Assembly (NCBI GenBank): GCA_905221615.1
Contig: CAJNDT010006021.1
Coordinates: 369,673-433,672, forward strand
Length of the DNA stretch: 64,000 nucleotides
From: Symbiodinium sp. CCMP2592
Lineage: Eukaryota > Sar > Dinophyceae > Suessiales > Symbiodiniaceae
Direction of reading: 5' to 3'
This document shows, piece after piece, positions 38,562-51,941 of this stretch. Both the position numbers and the translations under genes were made by a program. Position 1 is the stretch's first letter; every line of letters begins with the position of its first letter. The notes under the pieces were generated by a model that was not told the DNA's origin, searched no databases, and saw nothing but the letters and a program-made list of their open reading frames with translations.

Positions 38562-39849
38562 GCACTATGCAACGGTGCCTTTCTCTTGATCAGAGCTCTT
38601 TCGTGATATTTGCTACAGAGTCGCCAACTCATTCTCTGGCGTGATTGTATGCATTCACATCTCACATAATTAAGAATTTACTGTTTCTACGTAGATTCCA
38701 TGAGTGTCTGTCTGGATTTATGGTTGCTACGTACGTTCCAGGAGTGTCCGCATGCACTCACGTCTCATTGTCTCATATGCAGGACAGTCTCTGCTTGCAC
38801 ATAGCAGCTTTTCTGCGAAATCTGCTACGGATTCGCCTGTCAGCTGTCAGAGAAAGCCTGATGCCGAGCATGTCTTCATTATCATGCGTGATCAACATGT
38901 TGGGAATCAAGAATCGCCTCCCCAAGCTGAAATTTATGAGAGGAGCCCTACTTGTAGCGGCCGTAACATAATCCCACGCTTCTTCAGATGATACTTGTAC
39001 TTGGGGACCGGGCGGGTGTGCAGCTCCCAGCTCGGAGACTGAGGCAAGAAGCATAGGAATTTCGAGGATTGCAATCACCAATCTGCACGCTGAGTCCGAT
39101 CTTGCAGCTGTCGCCCACACCGTACACCACAACCTGAAACCAGCTTTGCTCCTAAAAAGACCCCGGAGACAAAGCACAACCCCGGGGCGGGTATGTCAGT
39201 GGGATCGCTCTACATACTGGCAGCCATACAGGGCTGAACCATTTCTTGCCGAAGCATATTCGAACACCCGACATGCAGGTGCATCACTGCACAAGCTTCA
39301 GGACGATGAGACCAGGCCCATCGAGAAGTGATGCCACTGTCCACTATTGTAGGACTCTGGGACAGGACGCGTGTAGAACATCTCTTCATGAACGAACCAG
39401 GATTTTTGATGTTACTGCAGTAGCGAGCATATCGCTCAAAAAAGTCGTTCTGCTAACACCGGTCATCGAATGTGCCATACTCGCATATTTCGCGGCCTCT
39501 GCACATCAGCCCAACACAAAAACAAAGCCGTGCATACACGGAGAGCATTGCTAAGTATTTGCTGGCTCCAGTTTGAGAAGCGCAGTCAAGTGTTGGACTG
39601 TTCTGAAAGCTGTGCCGAGATCTAATATAAGAACCGAATGCATGATTCGAGCCCCACCTGGTTCCTTCCACGAGGCCACAGAACGGCTTCTCCAGCGCGT
39701 ACAACTTGTTCGCCCACGCCGGGGCCTTTTGCGTAGCCATGCACCACCTTCGCCCAGATATTCAGACGGGAAAGACGCACAGGATTACAGCTGTAGTTCG
39801 GCGAAATTTTGGGTCGCACATGGTTGTGTTGATGTTGCCTGCAGCTGAG

Positions 39850-40143
39850 GTCCTGGGCGTCGGTACAGACACAGCCACCTTGTTTGCATCACAGCTGCGG
39901 GGGTTCTTAACGGAGCAGATGCGTGTGACTACATATCCTGAGTGGTTTGACACGGCGAGTTTCACAGTCCCAAGCTTTCGTCCCCAGGACTTGACGTACT
40001 ACGACTCCACAGATGCCGTCGATACAGTTGTTCGCATCGTGTACTTGGGAGCTTTGCCACTTGGCAGAAAGAGTGGCGACTCTTTGAGATTTCTGCTGCT
40101 ACGACCAATGAGGCTAAATGCTTGCTTTGACACATGCTTGCAG
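39850..40143 (+). CDS. Probable internal exon, unrecognised
   Basis: About 98 codons with natural protein composition, including a TEQMRVTTYPEWFDTASF segment and TDAVDTVVRIVYLG. It ends at a textbook donor, CAG|GTGGGT (40141-40146). The upstream edge is placed after the CTGAG at 39845-39849, an AG|G acceptor typical of dinoflagellates. No family recognised. Confidence 0.35.
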
Positions 40144-41629
40144 GTGGGTCTCAGTGGTTCCGATACTCAACGTGCTTATCGCGGCGATGGACCCATGGCT
40201 ACCACTTCAAGCATGACGATACTATTTGGAGCGATGTTTCGTCTTGTCGTGCGGATCTTGCTCGCCCCGTCCCTAAGCCCTAAGTCTCAAGATCAGACCC
40301 TGTCGCTTGAATCCGTTCCTGCTTTGCGAGTGCGCGAGTCGAAACCCCAAGTCTGATTCTACTGATTGCGACTGCCACGGCCACCAGGTGTCAACCTACT
40401 CGAAAGCTGAATCTATGACGCTGGGCCTTGCGATCAAGGCCTCTGCATGCGCCAAGCACAAGTAGGCAGTGAAGCCCTATTCGAGTCTTGGATCTACAGT
40501 CCCCCAGTTTCATTCACACTGTACTGAGATTGAGTACGATCAAAGGTGGTGAGAGCATGTCTTCCGGTCTCGTCCGAAATTTGCTTGAGCTTGGTGTCAC
40601 CTCCATACCCACATTTCTGCAGACAAGTATTGCGCAGCTCCTTTGAGAGGCCAGGGCAGGCTTCGTGCTCCGCATGGAGGACTTCGGGCAACCAGCTTGA
40701 TGCAATTTTGCGAGGAGCGTAGTCGACAGGGTTGCACCTTACAGCGGCAGCAGCACCGAAACTTTGCAACGGCTGGAAACAAACTCAGCGTCGGCATGTG
40801 CTTGTCCCAGCCTGCATTCTGAAGAGCCTCTAATGAAATCGCACATAGGCTCACCCAACTGTGCCGATCGTCTTACAGCAACTCAGACTTTCGTCAGAAG
40901 GAGCCACCTGCAGTGCACAGTGTAGCCATCATTTTTTCCATCGATTCAGGCACTCATTCAAAGCAACCATGGCTTGGTGAAGGAGGCGCTCATTGCCCAT
41001 AAGCCGAAGGCCGCAAGTCTCCTCCATCCGACTCACCATAAGAAACCAACCAGCTCCACTGCACACCGCGCCCAGCCATGCAGGATATGCTTCGATTCGC
41101 CGCTGGGCTGGGACGGGGACGACCCCAGAGGTTTGCCGGAGTTCAGCGGCATAGCACCTGCTGTAATGAATTTGGAACGACTTGTTGTAGATTCCACGCC
41201 ATCCTATTCAGAGAGTGTCGCTGAAAACAGGTTGAAAGTTTGGTAAGACATGCCAGAACCTTACGCAAGTCATATTTGCAGGAGACCGCAAGCGGCTGCC
41301 TACAGCTCATTGGGAGTTAGTTGATTGCCAGGTTAGCCCTTGTCGTTCAAACTCGCACCCTACTCCTCCGAACCACAGGTTCTGCCGAGCCTCGCTCCTG
41401 TAGCCTACACCTCACCAAGAAACGGCGCTTGCACTTCTTCAAAGACGCTGGCTTCGACACGGCGCTGGCTTTTTCGGAGCACGACAGAGGCCACCAAACG
41501 CTTAAAATGCCACCAGCTTCGCAGATCGGGAGTCGAGAGTTTCAAGTTCTTGCATGTTGCGGCCCGGCTACGTCATTACGTACCCGGTCAGGTATGTGTC
41601 AACTATCACTATATAACTATAATGTCGGA

Positions 41630-42270
41630 TGTTGCTTCCTCTTGCAATATACCCCTCCGCAGGTTGCCTGCGTGGGGTTCCGCCGCGTGGGATCGCGTGG
41701 GTTGGATCCTTTCGCCCGCCTCAAATACCTCTGTGGGTTAGGTACCTGGCAACTATCATAGAGGTTGTGGGACGTTGCTTCCTCTTTCAATATCTCTTTC
41801 CGTCGGGAACATGCGCGGGGTACCTGAGAAGGTGCCCTGCAAGAGCTGGTGGATGTGGAATGTTGCGTCTTCTTTCAATACCTGTCAACTAGACCTCATG
41901 AGCATGAGATGTTGCTTCCCTTCGCGGGCTACCTGCACAGAGTTTGCGTACCTCCAGGAGAGGCTCTGCAAGAGGGAATTGGATATCTGCCCACACACAC
42001 CGCCACACCTTCCCACCCTGTCCTCCGCATCGGTTACCCTTCCTCTTCTTCGTGGGTTGCCTGCGTGGGGTACCTCCTGGAGGCACCGCGCGAAAGGGCA
42101 TCTTCTCACGTGCGTTGGATACCTTCCAATCCGCCCCTGTACCCTGTCTTCGCGGGGTTACGCGAGGCAGCTTCTAGGTCCTAGGTCCTAGAGGTACCTC
42201 GCAAGAGGGAATCCTTTTGCGAGCGGCTGGTCTTCTCCGCACGGGTTACCTCTTAGGTACTTGCCCGACA
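41630..42270. repeat. Degenerate minisatellite-like block
   Basis: Recurring words GTTGCTTCCTCTTNCAATA (41631, 41773, 41861), GGTACCT and CGTGGGTTGGAT-like sequence repeat at irregular spacing of about 70-140 bp. The block is low in stop codons on all three forward frames, which gives overlapping ORFs of 78-138 codons that I regard as artefacts. Probably a decayed tandem repeat. Confidence 0.45.
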
Positions 42271-43540
42271 GGATTGGGGGATGTGTGGAGTACAGCCTGG
42301 GCTATGTGTAGCGAGTCTTAGAGAGAGGACTGGTGATCGCCCTTTTTATGTTGACTTCGACAAGCCGCGGAAGCTGAGAGGCCCTAGTGGGGGCATCTCC
42401 ATGATGTGCGACACCCTCCAACTCAAGGCGCCGCACCAAGTGCTCAGCGTGCATGTTGATGAAGGCGGCTTCCAGTCTAAGCATACTTTACACTTGACCG
42501 GTCTGTTTGATGCAGCTGGGACCTTGCTCAGACTTAGAGTCCAGCAGGCCCTAACCCAGTCCACGAAAGAGCATTCGAGGCAGTTTAACATGTCAACATG
42601 AATGAGAACCCAGGAAGCGTTGATACAGGCACGAGAGGCCGATCGTATCCATTGATGCATGTACGGATTTACAGTTTAGGGAGCAACAGAACGTGGGGAC
42701 AGTCCCTCCGAACCAACCCTACAGCGACGGCTGGAAAAGGAGCATGGCAGCTTCGGCCGCCGGGTCGGCGCAGTCCTTTTCTTTTCCGGAGAAACTGGTA
42801 CAGCTGCTGAGCTGAACTGCTATTTCCCAGTTTTGCAGACCTGTCAGACTGTCAAGGGCTGTTATAGTTCAGCTTTGATTTGGAGAGTGAGCGGCCAAGA
42901 TCGGCCAAGGCCAAGCAAACCTGGACGGTAGTATCCTTCGCTCCAGCGTGGAGGGGCAAGTGGATAATGCGAAAATTGAAAAGAAAGGCTGAGATAGATG
43001 CACCCGCCACTTCGCCGCAAATGAATGAGATGGTTGGGCGAGGAGGAGCATGCCGGCCTACGTGCCTCCATGCTGTACATGCCGAAAGCCGGAGAACTCT
43101 CGGCTACACAAGTCGTGGTCATGCTGCATGCTAGGCCTTTTGTTTTCACAAGGCCTCAGCACCTCCCTCCTTGGCACCTTTAGAAAAACCGGCGAACCTC
43201 AGTGAACGGCACTGCAGATGCAGACACATCGTTTGCCACAACATGCAAGGCATCATCATCGTCAACATCATCACAGAGCTTCTGGTATGTCCTTGTAGCC
43301 AAAAGCCCTTTAAGGCCCTGGTCCCAGCCCTTGTCGAGGATCAGCCTTGGCCGTCCCATGACATCCCTCTGCTTGTCAACCATGTGAACACTGTCTCCGA
43401 GAAGCTGCCCTCCCAGGACCCAGGGAATAGGGCTCCGGGCTTCGGGTTGCCAGGCACTCGGGGTGCAATCGGTGGTGCTGACGGCAATTGGATGAAAACT
43501 CAGGTACACAGCAGGAAGCGCACTCGAATTTGCTTTTCAA

Positions 43541-43541
43541 G

Positions 43542-43586
<45 letters not shown>

Positions 43587-43645
43587 ACGCATGCATGCAC
43601 GCACACACACACACACACACGCATACACACACGCACACATGACCG
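43541..43645. repeat. (CA)n microsatellite
   Basis: CACACA repeats with GCATGCATGCACGC interruptions. It lies just upstream of the exon at 43683 and would be within the intron before it. The motif is the complement of the TG tract targeted by the large mobile element. Confidence 0.95.
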
Positions 43646-43682
43646 ACGGTAGTGTGGTGATGGTGTTGGTCCAAGCGTGCAG

Positions 43683-43784
43683 GAACTACACCGCGAGCTC
43701 CTGTCGGAGCTGCGTGTCATCCGTGATGCCACATCGCGGGCACGCGTCATGCCGGCTGCAAGCCATGGTCATCTGAGCGTGTAG
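43683..43784 (+). CDS. Probable terminal exon encoding a short coiled coil
   Basis: Preceded by the acceptor TGCAG|G and closed by TAG at 43782-43784. The 33 codons have a helical heptad pattern (ELHRELLSELRVIRD) followed by a short tail with AASHGHLSV. The size, AG|G acceptor and clean stop fit a 3' exon of a split gene. The protein is unknown. Confidence 0.35.
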   Translation, partial: ELHRELLSELRVIRDATSRARVMPAASHGHLSV

Positions 43785-45352
43785 ATTGGCGACTCAGGGC
43801 TTTCCGGTCGCTCTGGCTACACCTACACTTATGCTTCCTGCATTACTTATACTCGCACATTCGTCAAACTGTGGCATCCCACTGTGGCCTTGGCTCCATG
43901 GGTAGCACGTGACGTGAATTGCACCTTGACCACAGCTCTGGAATCCCATTCGCTGCCACATGGCCACAGGGCGTAGTTACCACATTCAAGCTCTCCTCTG
44001 TTGCGAAATCCACCTCCACTCAGCCAAGGCCACCCCTGCCTCGCCGGAACCAGTTGCAGCGCCGCCCGTGGAGCTTACCCTGAAAACCTTGGCCACTTGG
44101 GTCATTGCTATCGCTGTCCAGCTGTTCCATGAGCTCCGAAGGAACCATCCAAGACAAGGCCGTAGTGCGGAGAAGAGTAAGCTGTGATTCGGGGTGCCCT
44201 GAGCCCGAGGCAGCATTTGCTGAAGCGGACACAGATCAGCACTGTTTTTTGGCTGTGGAAGGCCCGGATGGATGTGAGCTGTGCGTGTTTCAAATGTTGC
44301 TCCGGGTTCACGCACATGGCACAGCGATTGGATCTAAGTTGCGTGCCTATCCGCGTTCTCTATGGTATGTCACGTGCACGGTCTGGGTCAAGAGCCTGAG
44401 CTCGTAACATGTGTAGCAACGGCTGTGAATCTACGCCAGTTTCATCAACCTCCTCTGCGTGTCGTAGAACGAACTGAAGAAGCATCCTGTTACAGGCCGC
44501 GTCTATGATGTGGGCGCATACCTTCCGAATCATCCAGGCCACATGGTGTGTCAGAGTCCTCATGGAGGGATATGCAGTTAGGCAACATCTCCGATCGAAG
44601 CATCACGGCCCCAGCAACTATACCCGGCTTACCCCTGGTCCATTAAGCTGTGGCGAGAAGCGTCGGCTAGACGCACACCAAAATCACAGCACTCCTAACC
44701 ACACAGAGGTGGCAGCTCAGTGTTGACGTCGGGACGGGGCCAAGATGTCAGCGACACCTGGCTTGTCTGGCGGTGTAAGTCTTCGAGGGATCTGAGGGAT
44801 GTTTGCTGTTGGACTCGAGCCTGGACCGCAAGGTTGGGTTGAGGCTTGAGGTTGGCATCGTTGACTTCTTTCACTCGTGTGGGTCAGCGTTTGATTCATA
44901 CTTTGTCACTTTGTTTCGTCTTATTCCCAGCAGTACGGGTAGGATAAGACAGGTGTAGGGATGCAAGTCGCTTCCGTGCACATGCGCATGTGTGTTTTGC
45001 CGCGTTCCGTTCATCGCAACATTCGCTGGGGAGCAAGCCCTTTCATCATCTTTCCCCGACCTCTGGTTGTTGTGGCCCGTCCCGCAAAACTGGGGCAAGG
45101 TGCAGCAGACCTTACTGCAGGTTCTGTTTATTCACTGCAGCTCGCCATCGCCCTCTCGAACAACTTGTGCTGTCGCACAGAAAGTTATTTTTTGAAGCAT
45201 GGGCCACCAATATAGCAAGAGATACGAAATGTCATACAGGTTAATATGGTAAAATAGGTTGTAGTAAATATTAGGCTGCTTCCTGCTTAGGAGCTCTTTC
45301 GAGCAGCCCACTCCCAGCTGCCACGGGCACGGGAGACTTTGGCTCAGCTTCC

Positions 45353-45473
45353 GGCAACTTGGCTGCAGATTGGACTAACCATGTTGGGGAAAACATATTA
45401 TCTTCTTGCCCTAAACATATTGGGCATTTTCCCCAACATGCTTAGTGGTTTGGCAACTTGGCTGCAGATTGGA
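45353..45473. repeat. Hairpin flanked by 22-bp direct repeats
   Basis: GGCAACTTGGCTGCAGATTGGA occurs at 45353-45374 and again at 45452-45473 without a mismatch. Between them lies a perfect 14-bp inverted pair, CATGTTGGGGAAAA (45380-45393) and TTTTCCCCAACATG (45427-45440). The layout is that of a small hairpin element inside a duplicated target, but a 22-bp duplication is long for known transposon families. Confidence 0.7.
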
Positions 45474-48117
45474 TTGCCGCTCGACGGCGCATTCGTCAAA
45501 GAGCATGGGTCCCTATACTTCCATGCAAGAAGTGCGCTTTGCAGAAGATCGGAGCACACCCTCAACAATGCTTGCTGGAAATCAGTGCACAGCTGATGGT
45601 TCGCATCTTCCCACTCTCATGCTTGAACCCCTGAGGCCTGCCTGAGGCTCTGCCTAGCGTCAAGGCCTAGCACTGCACTGTTGCTTTGGAGGTGCTGGGC
45701 ATTTTGTCCCACGGCGATGCCACGCCCGAGAGCACAGGGACGAAGGTCTTCGTCTGAAGGCGGGCAGGCGAGCTCAGGTCTTTTCAGGGACATATCAAAA
45801 GACTCTGGCCTGCTTCTTTTGGGTTCGTTTGGTAGGAAGGCTGGAAAGTCAATGGCCCCGTCAACTTTTCGGTTTTGCGATACGTGGCATTCTTGTCTTG
45901 GAAATTCGACAGCTGGATTGTGGTAGGTCATGAGTGGCACTTCATTCCGTCGGAGGTCACGGCCGGCAGAGTGACATCATCCAACATGGAAGGGACTGGT
46001 TTCAAGTTCTGAAGGAAGGATGATCGGGATCGAAGGATGGCATACAGACGAGCGGCATGGCATCAAAGCAGGAAGGCTTGCACACTTTGTCATAGGCCCG
46101 AGATGGTCCGAGCATGGTCACGCTTCATGGCACGAGGTATGTACCTGGCGCCAGAGTCAGTGCACGGATCCCCGATGTCCCAACGTGCGAGAGTATGGAC
46201 ACCAAAGCAGTCTCACTATAGAAGTCGTGAATGGCCATAGACACAAGACCTTCATGGTACTATGTGTCCTCTAATGCAGTGCGCAGATGACGAGGCCGCA
46301 CAAGTTTGTCCGGAAGACAGAAGGCCTTGAGCACGTCGCTCGTCAACTGGTTCGGCGAGAGGGTGGGACCAGTTGAGGTTGGTGTTTTGCAGGTCAGTTC
46401 TAAGGGTGCTTCACTTGACGAGTTCTTGCAGGGCAGTTCTGGCTTTTCCAAACAACAGCTGAACACAAGCGCCGAAACCTGCGGGGAGGTTTCTCCATTC
46501 ACAATGCCAAGGACAGAAGCCCCCCCACAAAGTGGCAGAGCAACTGCGTGTGATCAGTTAAGCGTAAGTCGGCAAGGGCCGACTCAGACTGCACAAAGAG
46601 CTGCTTATTGCTCTGCAATAGCTGAGTCCGCATGCTTTGGTTCAGAAACTTTTCCCGGCTGCTTAGCATGTGTGGAGAAGCACATGCTTGTCGCCTATTG
46701 GGGTCCAATAGTCAGGCGTCGGAGTGCATTGGAGACGGACTACTTCCAGCAATTTGGGTGGCGATTTGGCCAATTAGTCTTGCAATGGACATCTCCCATG
46801 CCGGACAAACGAGGCCCATGTGAGAGTTTCCATTGCTGCCGCGAGGACGTCCTTGAGCTGGAAAGACGTGTCGTGCATGTAGTAGCAGCCAGCAATCAAG
46901 TCCATGGAGTTGAACGGGGTTTCGTGATGGTTTGCCTTGGCATTTAGGGTTTAGGGGCAAGCCGTCCAGAACTGAATTGAGGGCGCCTTTTGTGAATTAC
47001 CTCGAGTTTGAAAGAGCCATCCAACTTTGCATCATAGCATGTTGACTACAGCACGTCAGGCAACGGTCTCGGCCTGTCATAGCAGCTCTCGGTATCCCTT
47101 GAGTTAGGCAGACACAGAGCAGTTCTTGGAGATTCGCGGAGCAGCTTTGCGTTCCATAGTTCCAAGAGGCCCCGAGGAGCTTTTTCGCAGAACACTTGTT
47201 CATTCCCGGCCTCCAGCAAGATAAGGCATGTGTTGGCTTTCTCCTATGGGCTGTATAGCCTATAGCATTGAAGATCAACCGGCCCTTACACCGAATACCT
47301 TATCGTTGTCATAGGTTCTGAGTGGTGTTGCCTGCCTGTAGGCCTTTGCCGAATGCTGACCCTGAACTTGGTATTCGAGAACCCGAACACAGGAAAAAGC
47401 CCTTGGAGCCTCATGATAATGAGGTCATGGGCAGTAAATGCACTGCCCTAATACTGTTGCACAGTCCCTGTGGGTTTGCAGCTTTTCCGTCTACCACCTT
47501 CAAGACAGTACCCGATCCGCAAAGCGGACACGGGTATGGCAACTTTGATAGGTTCTAGTGGAGGAAGCTAGACCCCAGCCAATGTACCCGAAGGCAGCCT
47601 GTCTTGCTTGTACTAGCCTGCTGCCTGCGGCTAGGCTAGCTTCGTGTGCCTCGCCCAACATCCGCGAGGGCTTATTGGCATACCGCCTTTTGATGCAGCT
47701 ACGAGATTCGCGCATCTCCGCCTCGCAAAAGCCCCGAATTGGGTGTGCCTGTGCCGGGTCCAAAAGGAGAGCTTGTCCGTGAGGCCGTGCCGGCTTGATC
47801 CACCAAGCTGGATCTGTAATTCCTGATCAACTCTTGTGGTCGGCCTCTGTCTGTCTAACACCTTCAGAGTAGAACTCGTCAGGTTTGCCTCCTTCGCTTG
47901 CAGTTGGTACATGGGAGATCTTTCAAACTTGGCCCAGCTGTGAAATTTAGCCGTTGCCCTGCAGCAGAGTCAGCATCACATGGCGCTTATAAGAGCACAA
48001 CAGCGACAGTCCGAATCCACTCTTTGCGGCATCTTCGTGCCGTCGCTGGCAGACCAGGTACTGACCGCGGTTGGCGGTTTGCGCATGCAGGCCAATAAGA
48101 AAGTGTAATGACATGAC

Positions 48118-49476
48118 ATGTTTGACATTATCATTAAGAAAAGTGGGCAGCGAGCCTGTTGCAGCGGCCGATGGTCGACAGCGATGTGGAGTAAAGGATG
48201 GAACAACTCGGGGTTGCAAGCGCCACAGGGCGCGAGCCCTTTCGCAGCGGCGCCGCAAGGCGGTGCGGCACCGCAGGCGGGGCGCCCCGATGAGGCGGCG
48301 ACTGGCCCGATGCTGGGGAAGGGATCCGAGCTGCGCAAGCTTTACTACATGCCTCACAATATGGGACATGGTGATGCGGTGAACTGCATGCTTATGGCAG
48401 ACGGCAAGATTTATACCGGCGGCCGCGATGAGTACCTCTTCGTTTGGAAGCCGGATCGAGCAGCTAATGGCGAGATACAACTAGCTCAGGACTGTCCTCC
48501 CATCCACCTGGGTGCGAGCATCACCTCCCTTTTCTACGAACCCACCTCGAAGTGGCTGTTCTGTGGCCTTTGGAATGGGGAGGTCCGTGCCTTCTGCAAG
48601 GAGCCCATGCGGGATGACCGACTGCAAGGCCACCGGCGCTCAGTCACCGCACTGCAGGTGCACAGTGGCGTACTCATCTCCGGATCCAACGAAGGCGGGT
48701 CGTTCATTCAATCTTCGTTCTTCTTGCGTTCTTTTGTGTTAAGCCTAGATCGTCTCTTCGGGAAGTTGGGTTCCCTTGTAAGGCACCGGAAATCTCGATT
48801 TTCTTGAGACCGAGGCACAGTGCGGCTTTGGACCTTCAACGGCCAGAGCTTTCAGCCGCATGGGCAGCCTTTGACGAACCCAAGTGGTCCAGTCACAGCC
48901 GTGCGTGTGCTGAACGATGCCTTGTGGGTTGGTGGCTACGAGGGCATCACATGCTTCGATCTCGGTTCTCTACAGGCTCGAGGAACCATCCCTTCCTCAA
49001 ACCATGTGACAGGTTTGCTGGACTTCCAGGGCTTCATGATTGCCACCTTCCGAAACGGAGAGGTCAACATTTACGATGCGTCTGGGTCGCAGATTTTTCA
49101 CCGACCGCCGAGTGGAGAGCATGTGTCTAACACAGCGCTTGAGCTGATGGTGCATCCATCGACACAAAAGCCCTTGCTGCTTTGCGGCCAAGTTCAGGGA
49201 TACATCACCGCATTCGACCTGCCAGAGTTCCGTCCGCGCGGGAGCTTCTGCGTGAAGGAGCGCAGCGACGTCAAGGCCATCGTGGACGTGAAGAGCGATG
49301 GCATGTTCGCGACAGCTGGTCTGCATGGTGATATCTGCATTTGGCAGTGGGGTGCTCCAGTGGGCGGTGCATCGGCAAATCCCTTTGGGGCCTCTACTGT
49401 GCAAGGTGCTGTTGCCTCGAGTCCTTTCGCCCCTGGCCCAGGGCAAGGTGCAGCTTGTGGTGGGATGGCGATGTGA
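48118..49476 (+). CDS. WD40 repeat protein, array copy 1
   Basis: Two exons, 48118-48694 and 48815-49476, separated by a 120-bp GC-AG intron. The frame inside the intron stops at TGA (48805-48807), so an unspliced reading gives only the first half. After splicing the third WD repeat is continuous (SNEG joined to TVRLW). The protein differs from the other two copies by Ile in GYITAFDL, and the upstream edge of its unit marks the start of the array. Translation may start at 48118 or at the internal ATG 48184, whose MWSKGWNN start follows GTCGACAG, a possible trans-splice acceptor. Confidence 0.8.
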
Positions 49477-50029
49477 CAAGGTATGATGCACGGAAAACAG
49501 CCCCAACTTCCAGCCTTGCTAGAAATGCCCCACCGTGCTCCAAACCTGGGGCGATGAAACGCCCCTGCCTCGCCAGGCCGTTGTGGTTGCGTCCTCCCGA
49601 GTCTTGATGCAGGCGCGTCCTTTGCGGTGTAAATGCTCCGCTGGTGTCCTGCAATGTTATGTAAATCGGGCGCAGCCCTTGTTTGCAGATGCAGATCAGA
49701 TTGGGCCAGATTGGGTTTCGTAGATGGAGATTGGATGTCGTACCATGCCAGTGGGGTGCAGGAGCCACGTAGAAAGCCAATGTCCAACTCAAGCTTTCCC
49801 ACATGCATGCATGCTGCCGGTCAAACTATTAGGAGTGTCAGTAACGCTTGTGACAGATCCCCTGATGCCTGCCCATGCTTGCTGCAGCCAGGCGTTCATG
49901 AGGCAGTTCGTAAAGCGACAGTCCGAATCCACTCTTTGCGGCATCTTCGTGTCGTCGCTGGCAGACCAGGTACTGACCGGGGTTGGCGGTTTGCGCATGC
50001 AGGCCAACAAGAAAGTGTAATGACATGAC

Positions 50030-51388
50030 ATGTTTGACATTATCATTAAGAAAAGTGGGCAGCGAGCCTGTTGCAGCGGCCGATGGTCGACAGCGATGTG
50101 GAGTAAAGGATGGAACAACTCGGGGTTGCAAGCGCCGCAGGGCGCGAGCCCTTTCGCACCGGCGCCGCAAGGCGGTGCGGCACCGCAGGCGGGGCGCCCC
50201 GATGAGGCGGCGACTGGCCCGATGCTGGGGAAGGGATCCGAGCTGCGCAAGCTTTACTACATGCCTCACAATATGGGACATGGTGATGCGGTGAACTGCA
50301 TGCTTATGGCAGATGGCAAGATTTATACCGGCGGCCGCGATGAGTACCTCTTCGTTTGGAAGCCGGATCGAGCAGCTAATGGCGAGATACAACTAGCTCA
50401 GGACTGTCCTCCCATCCACCTGGGTGCGAGCATCACCTCCCTTTTCTACGAACCCACCTCGAAGTGGCTGTTCTGTGGCCTTTGGAATGGGGAGGTCCGT
50501 GCCTTCTGCAAGGAGCCAATGCGGGATGACCGACTGCAAGGCCACCGGCGCTCAGTCACCGCACTGCAGGTGCACAGTGGCGTACTCATCTCCGGATCCA
50601 ACGAAGGCGGGTCGTTCATTCAATCTTCGTTCTTCTTGCGTTCTTTTGTGTTAAGCCTAGATCGTCTGTTCGGGAAGTTGGGTTCCCTTGTAAGGCACCG
50701 GAAATCTCGATTTTCTTGAGACCGAGGCACAGTGCGGCTTTGGACCTTCAACGGCCAGAGCTTTCAGCCGCATGGGCAGCCTTTGACGAACCCAAGTGGT
50801 CCAGTCACAGCCGTGCGTGTGCTGAACGATGCCTTGTGGGTTGGTGGCTACGAGGGCATCACATGCTTCGATCTCGGTTCTCTACAGGCTCGAGGAACCA
50901 TCCCTTCCTCAAACCATGTGACAGGTTTGCTGGACTTCCAGGGCTTCATGATTGCCACCTTCCGAAACGGAGAGGTCAACATTTACGATGCGTCTGGGTC
51001 GCAGATTTTTCACCGACCGCCGAGTGGAGAGCATGTGTCTAACACAGCGCTTGAGCTGATGGTGCATCCATCGACACAAAAGCCCTTGCTGCTTTGCGGC
51101 CAAGTTCAGGGATACGTCACCGCATTCGACCTGCCAGAGTTCCGTCCGCGCGGGAGCTTCTGCGTGAAGGAGCGCAGCGACGTCAAGGCCATCGTGGACG
51201 TGAAGAGCGATGGCATGTTCGCGACAGCTGGTCTGCATGGTGATATCTGCATTTGGCAGTGGGGTGCTCCAGTGGGTGGTGCATCGGCAAATCCCTTTGG
51301 GGCCTCTACTGTGCAAGGTGCTGTTGCCTCGAGTCCTTTCGCCCCTGGCCCAGGGCAAGGTGCAGCTTGTGGTGGGATGGCGATGTGA
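50030..51388 (+). CDS. WD40 repeat protein, array copy 2
   Basis: Exons 50030-50606 and 50727-51388 with the same 120-bp GC-AG intron; the intron again carries a TGA in frame. The predicted protein is 412 residues and equals copy 1 and copy 3 except for one or two positions (Val in GYVTAFDL as in copy 3, Thr in RGTIPSS as in copy 1). The 438-bp spacer after it (51389-51826) matches the spacer after copy 1 and contains no ORF I would defend. Confidence 0.8.
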
Positions 51389-51941
51389 CAAGGTATGATG
51401 CACGGAAAACAGCCCCAACTTCCAGCCTTGCTAGAAATGCCCCACCGTGCTCCAATCCTGGGGCGATGAAACGCCCCTGCCTCGCCAGGCCGTTGTGGTT
51501 GCGTCCTCCCGAGTCTTGATGCAGGCGCGTCCTTTGCGGTGTAAATGCTCCGTTGGTGTCCTGCAATGTTATGTAAATCGGGCGCAGCCCTTGTTTGCAG
51601 ATGCAGATCAGATTGGGCCAGATTGGGTTTCGTAGATGGAGATTGGATGTTGTACCATGCCAGTGGGATGCAGGAGCCACGTAGAAAGCCAATGTCCAAC
51701 TCAAGCTTTCCCACATGCATGCATGCTGCCGGTCAAACTATTAGGAGTGTCAGTAACGCTTGTGACAGATCTCCTGATGCCTGCCCATGCCTGCTGCAGC
51801 CAGGGGTTCATGAGGCAGTTCGTAAAGCGACAGTCCGAATCCACTCTTTGCGGCATCTTCGTGTCGTCGCTGGCAGACCAGGTACTGACCGGGGTTGGCG
51901 GTTTGCGCATGCAGGCCAACAAGAAAGTGTAATGACATGAC

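Larger units (their letters stand above)
38562..48002. other. Stretch with isolated exon-like frames and repeats
   Basis: No complete gene can be assembled. Besides the entries listed separately, protein-like patches occur in 41086-41200, 42302-42540 and 46306-46520, none recognisable. A (CTAGGTC)3-type short repeat sits at 42172-42190. The TTTAGGG word pair at 46945 is again telomere-like. Several genes split into small exons may lie here. Confidence 0.4.

Noticed and set aside
48807-48830. Nonsense mutation making WD40 copies 1 and 2 pseudogenes
   Set aside because: The TGA lies in a GC-AG intron. Splicing restores SNEG-TVRLW in the third WD blade in all three copies.
49194-49808. 204-codon reverse-strand ORF, repeated at 51106-51720
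   Set aside because: It is the shadow of the WD40 coding exon and is broken in copy 3 downstream; no independent motif.
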